Shown here in pieces: positions 7,567-12,889 of a stretch of 13,803 bases of DNA. Both the position numbers and the translations under genes were made by a program. Source of the DNA: an uncultured bacterium. GTDB taxonomy: Bacteria; Methylomirabilota; Methylomirabilia; Rokubacteriales; CSP1-6. The number at the start of each line of letters is the position of its first letter. Positions within the stretch are counted from its first letter, which is position 1. Location: assembly GCA_946479205.1 (NCBI GenBank), contig CAMLFJ010000022.1, positions 1 through 13,803 of the forward strand, given 5' to 3'. The notes beneath the pieces are model-generated. The model made no database searches. It worked only from the letters and a program-made list of their open reading frames with translations, and was not told the DNA's origin.

Positions 7567-8525
7567 CCATCGCGCCGCGCGAGTACGACTTCGTCGCCGC
7601 GCGCGAGCGCCTCGAGGCCAAGCCCAAGTCCGCCGGCCCCAAGCTCGGCTCGCTGGAAGACGCGGTCGCGCGGGTCAAGGACGGCGACCACCTGGCCATC
7701 GGCGGCTGCCTCTACTCGCGCACCCCGCTGGCGCTCGTGTGGGCGCTGCTGCGCCGCCGGCCGACGAACCTCACCTTCTCGCGCAACCTCATGTGCTACG
7801 AGGGCGAGTGGGGCATGGTGTCGGGCGCGGTGAGCAAGCTCGTGACGTCCTGGATGGGCATCGGTCTGCCCTGGGGGCTCTCGCGCATCCAGCGCGAGTT
7901 CGTCGAGGCCGGGCGCGTCGAGTTCGAGGAGTGGAGTCACCTCGGGCTCGGCCTGCGCTACCGCGCCGCCGCGATGGGCGTGCCCTTCCTGCCGTCGCTC
8001 ACCATGCTGGGTTCCGATCTCATGGGCGTGGGCGGCTCGAAGACACTGGAATGCCCCTACACCGGCCGCATCCTCCATGCCGTGCCCGCGCTCTTCCCGG
8101 AGGTCGCGCTGATCCACGTGCAGAGGGCCGACCGCCTCGGCAACTGCCAGATCGACGGCTACCCGCACATGGACGAAGACATCGCCCGCGCCGCCGCCAC
8201 CGTGCTGGTGACCGCCGAGGAGATCGTCTCCGAGGACGAGATCCGGCGCCACCCGGACCGGACGGTGATCCCCGGCTTCCTGGTGGACGCGCTCGCCCAC
8301 GTTCCGTACGGGTCCTACCCGCACGAGTGCTACGGCGCCTATGACTCCGAGCCCGAGCACTTCACGGCCTACGTGGGCGGCATCCTGGCGCGCGGCGCGG
8401 CCGGGGTCGCCGACTATCTCGAGCGCTACGTCTACGCCCCGGCGAGCCACGCGGAGTACCTCGGCCTCTTCGGCGAGCCGCGCCGGGCGGACGCGGCCGC
8501 CCGCGCCCGGATGCTGACGACGTGA
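7563..8525 (+). CDS. CoA-transferase class I, subunit A (glutaconate CoA-transferase alpha-like)
   Basis: A 320-residue protein, the usual size of the GctA type. The GTG at 7563-7565 is used as start because it overlaps the previous stop as GTGA; the frame is open further upstream only as an out-of-frame shadow of the PLP enzyme gene. The first Rossmann-like strand DGDHLAIGGCLYSRTPLAL (about residues 39-57) is the conserved opening of the alpha subunit. Later typical parts are ALIHVQRADRLGNCQIDGYP and the region around VTAEEIV. With subunit B it would move CoA from a donor such as acetyl- or succinyl-CoA to a carboxylic acid. IpdA-type ring-opening hydrolases are close relatives, so hydrolysis of a cyclic CoA ester is an alternative. 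Confidence 0.88.
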   Translation: MTIAPREYDFVAARERLEAKPKSAGPKLGSLEDAVARVKDGDHLAIGGCLYSRTPLALVWALLRRRPTNLTFSRNLMCYEGEWGMVSGAVSKLVTSWMGIGLPWGLSRIQREFVEAGRVEFEEWSHLGLGLRYRAAAMGVPFLPSLTMLGSDLMGVGGSKTLECPYTGRILHAVPALFPEVALIHVQRADRLGNCQIDGYPHMDEDIARAAATVLVTAEEIVSEDEIRRHPDRTVIPGFLVDALAHVPYGSYPHECYGAYDSEPEHFTAYVGGILARGAAGVADYLERYVYAPASHAEYLGLFGEPRRADAAARARMLTT

Positions 8526-9283
8526 CGGCCAGCGCGAACGAGCTGCTCGCGGTGATGGGAGCCCGAGAGCTCCGGAACGACACCACCGTGTTCACCGGCG
8601 TCGGCGCCCCCATGATGGCGTCGGTGCTGGCCCAGCGCACCCACGCCCCGCGGCTCACCATGATGGTCGAGGGCGGCATCATCGGGCCCACCTGGAAGCC
8701 GGGGGAGCTGCCGATCTCCACCAACGAGATGCGTGCGGCCTACCGCGCCCAGATGCTCCCCGCCATCACCGACGCGTTCCTGCTCGCCCAGCGCGGCTTC
8801 TTCGACGTGGGCTTCATCGGGGGCGCCCAGATCGACCGGCACGGCAACCTCAACACGAGCGCGATCGGCGGCTACGCGCGGCCCAGGGTGCGGCTGCCCG
8901 GCAGCGGCGGGGCCAACGACATCATCTCCCTCTGCCGCGAGGTCATGATCCTCACCGTCCACGAGAAGCGGCGCTTCACCGAGCGCGTGGACTTCATCAC
9001 CAGCCCCGGCTATCTCGAGGGCGGCGACGCGCGGCGGCGCGCCGGCCTGCTCTTCGGCGGGGTTTCTCGCGTGGTCACCACGCTCGGCATCTTCGGCTTC
9101 CACCCCGAGAGCCGCCGCATGCAGCTCCTGGCCCTGCACCCCGGCGCCACCGTGGAACAGGTGCGCGAGAACACCGGCTTCGAGGTCCTCATCAGCCCGA
9201 CGCTGACTACCACGAAGCCGCCGACCGAGGAGGAGCTGTCGATCCTCCGCATGCTCGATCCCAAGCGCCAGTTCATCGGATGA
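8522..9283 (+). CDS. CoA-transferase class I, subunit B (glutaconate CoA-transferase beta-like)
   Basis: A 253-residue protein starting at GTG 8522-8524, overlapping the subunit A stop as GTGA; the two subunits are made together. Glu50 in MMVEGGIIGP sits where the catalytic glutamate (Glu54 of Acidaminococcus GctB) is expected, which favours a real transferase over the IpdB-type hydrolases that lack it. Other family features are FIGGAQIDRHGNLNTS and the glycine-rich PGSGGANDI stretch, which lines the CoA site, and the FITSPGYLEGG segment. The stop at 9281-9283 is followed by a palindromic element before the next gene. The acid substrate is unknown. Confidence 0.88.
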   Translation: MTASANELLAVMGARELRNDTTVFTGVGAPMMASVLAQRTHAPRLTMMVEGGIIGPTWKPGELPISTNEMRAAYRAQMLPAITDAFLLAQRGFFDVGFIGGAQIDRHGNLNTSAIGGYARPRVRLPGSGGANDIISLCREVMILTVHEKRRFTERVDFITSPGYLEGGDARRRAGLLFGGVSRVVTTLGIFGFHPESRRMQLLALHPGATVEQVRENTGFEVLISPTLTTTKPPTEEELSILRMLDPKRQFIG

Positions 9284-9301
9284 CCCGTCCACAACCCGAG
9301 A

Positions 9302-9387
9302 CCCCCTCACCCTGGCCCTCTCCCCCAAGGGGGAGAGGGGATCTCGATATCTCCCTCTCCCCGCCGGGGAGAGGGCAGGGTGAGGGG
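9302..9387. repeat. REP-like palindromic element made of two nested hairpins
   Basis: The gap between the CoA-transferase and LLM genes is almost filled by a palindrome. Hairpin 1 is CCCTCTCCCCC (9316-9326) with GGGGGAGAGGG (9329-9339). Hairpin 2 is CCCTCTCCCC (9353-9362) with GGGGAGAGGG (9366-9375). The outer ends CCCTCACCCTG (9304-9314) and CAGGGTGAGGG (9376-9386) also pair, so the element can fold as two stems or one long arm. This CCCTCACCCT/CCCTCTCCC sequence is a very common dispersed intergenic repeat of GC-rich bacterial genomes. Within the operon it may stabilise upstream mRNA or weaken readthrough into the LLM gene. Confidence 0.85.
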
Positions 9388-9399
9388 CGCGGAGACCTC

Positions 9400-10335
9400 A
9401 TGACCGACTTCGGCCTAGCCATTCGCAACTTCGTCGGCCCGGGTGAGGTGCCGGACATCCAGGGCGTCTACGCTTACGCGGAGCGCGCGGAGGCGCTCGG
9501 CTTCGAGTCGCTGTGGGCGTGGGATCACGTGCTGCTGGGCGTGGAGCCCTCGTTCCCCATCGTGGACTCCATCACCATGCTGGGCGCGGTGGCGGCGCGC
9601 ACGCGGACGATCAAGCTCGGCACCGGGGTGCTGGTGCTGCCGCTGCGCAACCCGGTGGTCGCGGCCAAGGCCCTCGGCAGCCTCGACGTGATCTCGGGCG
9701 GCCGCCTGGTCCTGGGCGTGGCCGCGGGCTGGTACGCCCGCGAGTTCGACGCGGTCGGGGTGCCCTTCAAGCAGCGCGGCCGTCACTTCGAGCGCAACCT
9801 CGACATCCTGATGCGCCTGTGGACCCAGGACCGCGTGACCCTGAAGGTGGACGAGTTCAACCTGCGCGAGGCGGTGATGGTGCCCCGCACCGCGCAGCGG
9901 CCCCGCCCGCCCGTGCTCATCGGCGGCTACGTGGACGCGGTGCTGAAGCGGGCGGGCACCGTCGGCGACGGCTGGCTCACCTACTTCTACACCCCGGAGA
10001 GCTTCACCAAGGGGTGGGAGAAGGTGAAAGCCTTCGCCCGCGAGGCCGGCCGCGATCCCGCGAAGCTCACCGCCACCAACCAGCTCGCGGTGTACGTGGG
10101 GCGATCCCGGGAAGAGACCACCGCGGACATGCGCCAGTGGCTCTCCACCGAGTGGGACACCGCGGCCTGGAGCGAGTCCACCATCGACCACGCCATCCAC
10201 GGCTCGCCGGCTCAGTGCATCGAGCAGCTCCGCGCCCACGTGAAAACCGGCGTCCACCGGATTATCCTGATCCCGTACCGCTATCAGCCCGAGCAGGTCG
10301 AGCGGATCGCCAAGGAGGTCTTGCCCAAGCTATGA
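9400..10335 (+). CDS. LLM class flavin-dependent oxidoreductase (probable F420-dependent)
   Basis: A 311-residue TIM-barrel enzyme of the luciferase-like monooxygenase family. It starts MTDFGLAIRNF, with the early ERAEALGFESLWAWDH, the cofactor strand KLGTGVLVLPLRNPVVAAK (about 72-90) and GVAAGWYAREFDAVGVPF (about 106-123), all typical of F420-type LLM proteins. The ATG at 9400-9402 is chosen because GGAG lies five bases before it; the same frame is open upstream only through the palindromic repeat. Relatives reduce or oxidise alcohols and imines with F420, or are FMNH2 monooxygenases, so cofactor and reaction are uncertain. The stop overlaps the next ATG (ATGA), tying it to the PxpA-like protein. 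Confidence 0.88.
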   Translation: MTDFGLAIRNFVGPGEVPDIQGVYAYAERAEALGFESLWAWDHVLLGVEPSFPIVDSITMLGAVAARTRTIKLGTGVLVLPLRNPVVAAKALGSLDVISGGRLVLGVAAGWYAREFDAVGVPFKQRGRHFERNLDILMRLWTQDRVTLKVDEFNLREAVMVPRTAQRPRPPVLIGGYVDAVLKRAGTVGDGWLTYFYTPESFTKGWEKVKAFAREAGRDPAKLTATNQLAVYVGRSREETTADMRQWLSTEWDTAAWSESTIDHAIHGSPAQCIEQLRAHVKTGVHRIILIPYRYQPEQVERIAKEVLPKL

Positions 10336-11120
10336 GCCAGCCCGTCCACATCGACATCAACTGCGACATGGGAGAGAGCTACGGCCGCTGGACGCTCGGT
10401 CACGACGAGGAGGTGATGCCCAACATCACCTCCGCCAACATCGCCTGCGGCTTCCACGGCGGGGACCCGCACGTGATGCGCCGCACCGTGGAGCTGGCGG
10501 TCCAGCACGGGGTGGCGGTGGGAGCACACCCGGGGCTGCCGGACCTCATGGGCTTCGGACGCCGGCGGATGGATGTTTCTCCGGCCGAGCTGAAGGACAT
10601 CCACCGCTACCAGGTCGGCGCGCTGGCCGCCTTTGCCCAGGCCGCGGGCACCCGGATCCAGCACGTCAAGCCCCACGGCATCCAGTACCACATGTTCGAG
10701 GAGAACCTCCCGCTCGGGCGCGCCAGCGCCGAGCAGGTCCTGGAGCTGGATCCCCAGATCATCCTGATGACGATGGCCATGACGCGGTACGACGCGGAGG
10801 CCCGCAAGGTGGCCGGCGTGCGCATCGCCGCCGAGGGCTTCGCGGACCGGGTCTACGCCGACGACGGGCAGCTCGTCACCCGCAAGCTCGGCAAGGACGC
10901 GCTGATCACCGACCCGGCCCGGGCCGCGGAGCAGGCCGTCCGCATGGCCATGGAGGGCAAGGTGCGCACGATCACCGGCAAGGTGATCGACGCCAAGGTC
11001 GAGACCATCTGCATTCACGGCGACAGCCCGGGCTCGGACAAGATCGTCGCCGCGGTGCGCGAGGGCTTGGTAAAGGCCGGCGCCATCGTGAAACCGCTCC
11101 GGGATTGGCTGCCCCGGTAG
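10332..11120 (+). CDS. pxpA: LamB/YcsF family protein, 5-oxoprolinase subunit A-like
   Basis: A 262-residue protein of the PxpA family (normal length about 250). Conserved acidic and histidine motifs are DINCDMGE (8-15), ANIACGFHGGDP (35-46), GAHPGLPDLMGFGRR (64-78), VKPHG (112-116) and IHGD near the C-terminus. The usual KPHGALYN is changed here to KPHGIQYH. PxpA works with PxpB and PxpC to open 5-oxoproline to glutamate using ATP, but neither partner is in the window. As the last gene of this operon it may act on another lactam or cyclic amide made by the preceding enzymes. A GC-rich inverted repeat follows about 70 bases after the stop. Confidence 0.88.
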   Translation: MSQPVHIDINCDMGESYGRWTLGHDEEVMPNITSANIACGFHGGDPHVMRRTVELAVQHGVAVGAHPGLPDLMGFGRRRMDVSPAELKDIHRYQVGALAAFAQAAGTRIQHVKPHGIQYHMFEENLPLGRASAEQVLELDPQIILMTMAMTRYDAEARKVAGVRIAAEGFADRVYADDGQLVTRKLGKDALITDPARAAEQAVRMAMEGKVRTITGKVIDAKVETICIHGDSPGSDKIVAAVREGLVKAGAIVKPLRDWLPR

Positions 11121-11192
11121 CATTCCCGGACGCAGATCCTGCGGGGCGGGGTCGGACCGTCCGAAATGGGTACACTGTATTCCGTTAGTCGT

Positions 11193-11223
11193 CACCCGCC
11201 TCCGGCGGCCCCGCCGGGCGGTG
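11193..11223 (+). terminator. GC-rich hairpin after the gntR-pxpA operon
   Basis: CCGGCGG (11202-11208) and CCGCCGG (11211-11217) are perfect inverted copies with a 2-base centre, and outer CACC/GGTG and GC/GC pairs extend the stem with small bulges. It lies about 75 bases after the last stop of the operon. There is no T-run, so termination would be weak or need Rho. Confidence 0.4.
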
Positions 11224-11337
11224 TTCCGTAACTCATCATCGCAGCGAGCCTTTCTCCCCTCCCGGAAATGGCACCGAGTTTGCCCTAGGGTAGGTCGGCG
11301 CAACCATGGCGGACTACGCGGACGGCAGCAGCGTGAA

Positions 11338-11417
11338 GGGCGAGAGACACGGCGGATGCCGGCCCGGCGAAATCAAGCCGGGCACGGGCTCCCGCGGGCA
11401 TCGTCTCTCGAACGCCC
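11338..11417 (+). ncRNA. Candidate structured RNA element (leader of the 101-residue protein gene)
   Basis: Three collinear complementary segments nest: CGAGAGAC (11341-11348) with GTCTCTCG (11403-11410); GATGCC (11355-11360) with GGCATC (11397-11402), directly stacked on the 3' side but separated by a 6-base bulge ACGGCG on the 5' side; and GCCCGGC (11362-11368) with GCCGGGC (11377-11383) around the loop GAAATCAA. GGG (11338-11340) and CCC (11415-11417) can add an outer helix. A small CGG/CCG hairpin may make a third arm. I compared it by eye with common riboswitch cores (c-di-GMP, TPP, cobalamin, glycine, guanidine, fluoride) and recognise none. It could also be a remnant of a palindromic mobile element. 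Confidence 0.45.
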
Positions 11418-11535
11418 ACGGCCCCCGCGGAACCTTCCGGGAGCGCCATATCGGCCAGATCGCGCGGGCTCACCGGCTCCCGCATCACCAGCGTGGTCTG
11501 GACCGATGAGTCAGGCGGAAGCCGGGAACGCCATA

Positions 11536-11542
11536 GGGGAGG
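11536..11542 (+). promoter_or_regulatory. Shine-Dalgarno site of the 101-residue protein gene
   Basis: GGGGAGG lies five bases before the ATG at 11548. It decides this start against an in-frame ATG at 11506 that has no such site. The upstream tract TTTCTCCCC (11251-11259) can pair with GGGGAG-G-AAA (11536-11545) with one bulged G, which could hide the site in the mRNA. Confidence 0.8.
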
Positions 11543-11547
11543 AAATC

Positions 11548-11853
11548 ATGTCAACCACCACACTGAGACTGCTGAGCGGATCGGGTTACCGGCGCGAGCC
11601 GAGCGCGATGCCTTCGGACTCGCAGATCGCGCATGCTCTGTATGACGCGCAGAGTGCCCAAACGCAGAGAAGCCTCGACGAGATCCTGGCCATGGCGCAG
11701 CAGAGCTCCGGCTGGACGCAGGTCTTCAAGCAGCTCAAGACGGAAGGCCTGATCGAGGAGCAGACGCTCGGCCACGTGGTGGCCCGCTGGACCAATCGCA
11801 CGATCCGTACCCGGCGGCCCTCGCTGGCGCCGGTCGAAAACATCTCCGCCTAG
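11548..11853 (+). CDS. Small protein of unknown function (101 residues)
   Basis: I do not recognise a named family. The 101-residue protein starts MSTTTLRLLSGSGYRREPSA, has no signal peptide or membrane segment, and has a likely helical middle: IAHALYDAQSAQTQRSLDEILAMAQQ (about 27-52) followed by SGWTQVFKQLKTEGLIEEQTLGHVV (about 54-78), which has the look of a compact helix-turn-helix-like or protein-binding module. The tail is basic (RWTNRTIRTRR) and could touch nucleic acid. A strong ribosome binding site and a long non-coding leader precede it, and it ends 16 bases from the convergent glycosyltransferase gene. It is likely its own transcription unit. The function is unknown. Confidence 0.75.
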   Translation: MSTTTLRLLSGSGYRREPSAMPSDSQIAHALYDAQSAQTQRSLDEILAMAQQSSGWTQVFKQLKTEGLIEEQTLGHVVARWTNRTIRTRRPSLAPVENISA

Positions 11854-11867
11854 CTTCCCGCATCAAC

Positions 11868-11909
11868 CGCTACCGCGCGGCCAGGATCAACTCCAGCCGC
11901 GCGGTAGCG
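11868..11909. terminator. Perfect 14-bp inverted repeat at the convergent gene ends, probable bidirectional terminator
   Basis: CGCTACCGCGCGGC (11868-11881) and GCCGCGCGGTAGCG (11896-11909) are exact inverted copies with a 14-base spacer. The hairpin begins 15 bases after the stop of the small plus-strand gene and contains the stop and last dozen codons of the minus-strand glycosyltransferase. It lacks a T-run on either side, so it may act as a transcription barrier or 3'-end stabiliser in both directions rather than a classic intrinsic terminator. Confidence 0.65.
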
Positions 11910-12889
11910 CGTTCCCAGTCGAACTGAGTCCCCACGAAGTGCTGCCCCTGCCGCGCGATCCGAGTTCGAAGCTCCTGATCCTCCACCAGCCGGGTGAGCC
12001 CCCAGGTCAGCGCGTCCAGATCGCGCCGCGGGGACACGACCGCGGTGCGGCCGTCGATCGCGTAGTCGCGGCAACCCCCGTTGTCGTAGGTGCACAGCGC
12101 CGCCCCGCAGGCCATCGCCTCCATCGCGGGCATGCCGAGGCCCTCGTCCCATGACGGGCACAGGTAGATCGGGCAGCGGCTGTAGAGCCACCCCAGGCGC
12201 TCCTGGGCCAGGTTCTCGTGGAACTCGGCGAAGGGCAGCTTGCGCGGCGGCGGCTTCACGCCGAAGCCCACCAGGCTGAGCTCGGGGTGGCGCGCCCGCA
12301 CGCGGGCGAAGGCCTCGAGGCCATCGGCCACGCCCTTCCACGGGTACTCGTGGAAGAGCATCAGCACGCGGAGGCGGCCGTCGTCCTCGACCGGCACCGG
12401 GCGGAAGAGCGCGCTGTCGACCGGGGTGACCACCACCGCGGCCGGGGTGTCGAACCGCTCGGCCATGATGTCGGCGAGCCACGTCGAGATCACGATCTTC
12501 CGCAGCGGGACCCGATAGGTCGCGTCCACCCGCGCGGCCTCACCGTGGTAGAGACTCTCGTAGTGCTGGATGAAGTAGAACTTGCGGCCACAGCGGGTCG
12601 GCGCCGCCGCCACCGGCTCCACCGACTGCCAGGAGGTGGCGAGCACCGCGTCGCCATCCGGCAGGGCGGCCGCGCTCCACTCGGTGACCCACTGCACGCG
12701 GGCCTCGAGGACCGGCATCCATTCGGGCGCGCGCTGGAAGCGATTGCGCCACCACGCGGTCATCGCGCGGCGGGCCGGGACGACCAGGGTCACCTCGTGG
12801 CCGCGCCGGGCGAGGCGATCGGCGTGGATGAGGATCGCCCGCACCCCGCCCGCGATCCGCAGATGCGGGCAGAGGAACGTGATCTTCAT
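11870..12889 (-). CDS. Glycosyltransferase, GT4-like (GT-B fold)
   Basis: A 339-residue sugar transferase. The N-terminal Rossmann domain starts MKITFLCPHLRIAGGVRAIL with the glycine-rich acceptor-side loop GGV and GHEVTLVVP; the C-terminal domain has VLMLFHEYPWKG and the nucleotide-sugar motif EGLGMPAMEAMACGA, with the EX7E glutamates at 249 and 257. Such enzymes add a sugar from an NDP-sugar donor to a lipid, polysaccharide or small molecule. The ATG at 12887-12889 overlaps the stop of the upstream thiamine-diphosphate enzyme (ATGA), so the two are translated together; no other glycan gene is in view. The final codons lie in a strong inverted repeat. Donor and acceptor are unknown. Confidence 0.88.
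   Translation of the reverse strand: MKITFLCPHLRIAGGVRAILIHADRLARRGHEVTLVVPARRAMTAWWRNRFQRAPEWMPVLEARVQWVTEWSAAALPDGDAVLATSWQSVEPVAAAPTRCGRKFYFIQHYESLYHGEAARVDATYRVPLRKIVISTWLADIMAERFDTPAAVVVTPVDSALFRPVPVEDDGRLRVLMLFHEYPWKGVADGLEAFARVRARHPELSLVGFGVKPPPRKLPFAEFHENLAQERLGWLYSRCPIYLCPSWDEGLGMPAMEAMACGAALCTYDNGGCRDYAIDGRTAVVSPRRDLDALTWGLTRLVEDQELRTRIARQGQHFVGTQFDWERATARLELILAAR

Larger units (their letters stand above)
11121..11547 (+). other. 427-base non-coding region with multiple inverted and direct repeats
   Basis: No convincing gene is seen between the pxpA-like stop and the small gene at 11548; the open frames crossing it have arginine/proline-rich, unfamily-like translations and no ribosome binding site. 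It contains a hairpin at 11193-11223, a long structured segment at 11338-11417, an imperfect direct repeat (CCGGGAGCGCCATA at 11437-11450 and CCGGGAACGCCATA at 11522-11535), two identical GGCTCCCGC 9-mers (11387-11395, 11475-11483) and a pyrimidine tract (11251-11259) that can pair with the ribosome binding site. No clear promoter is recognised; TACACT at 11171 is a weak -10 candidate without a -35. Confidence 0.6.

Noticed and set aside
7035..8525. Apparent 496-residue protein fused to CoA-transferase subunit A
   Set aside because: The first 176 residues are an out-of-frame reading of the PLP enzyme gene; the GTGA overlap at 7563 gives the normal subunit length.
9302..9387. CRISPR-like or tandem repeat array
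   Set aside because: The repeats are inverted, not evenly spaced direct repeats; they form one palindromic element. No CRISPR array, tRNA or rRNA is seen in the window.
9280..9399. Upstream extension of the LLM gene to 9280
   Set aside because: It translates the palindromic repeat into proline/arginine-rich sequence, while ATG 9400 has GGAG at the right distance and the family N-terminus.
11501..11530. GATGAGTC ... GGAA resembling a hammerhead ribozyme core
   Set aside because: The CUGANGA and GAAA core bases do not match exactly and the required helices and cleavage triplet are not found.
11221..11547. Longer form of the small protein (start at 11221 or ATG 11506) and a 67-residue plus-strand frame at 11306
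   Set aside because: No ribosome binding site, composition like random GC-rich frames, and the strong site at 11536 points to ATG 11548.
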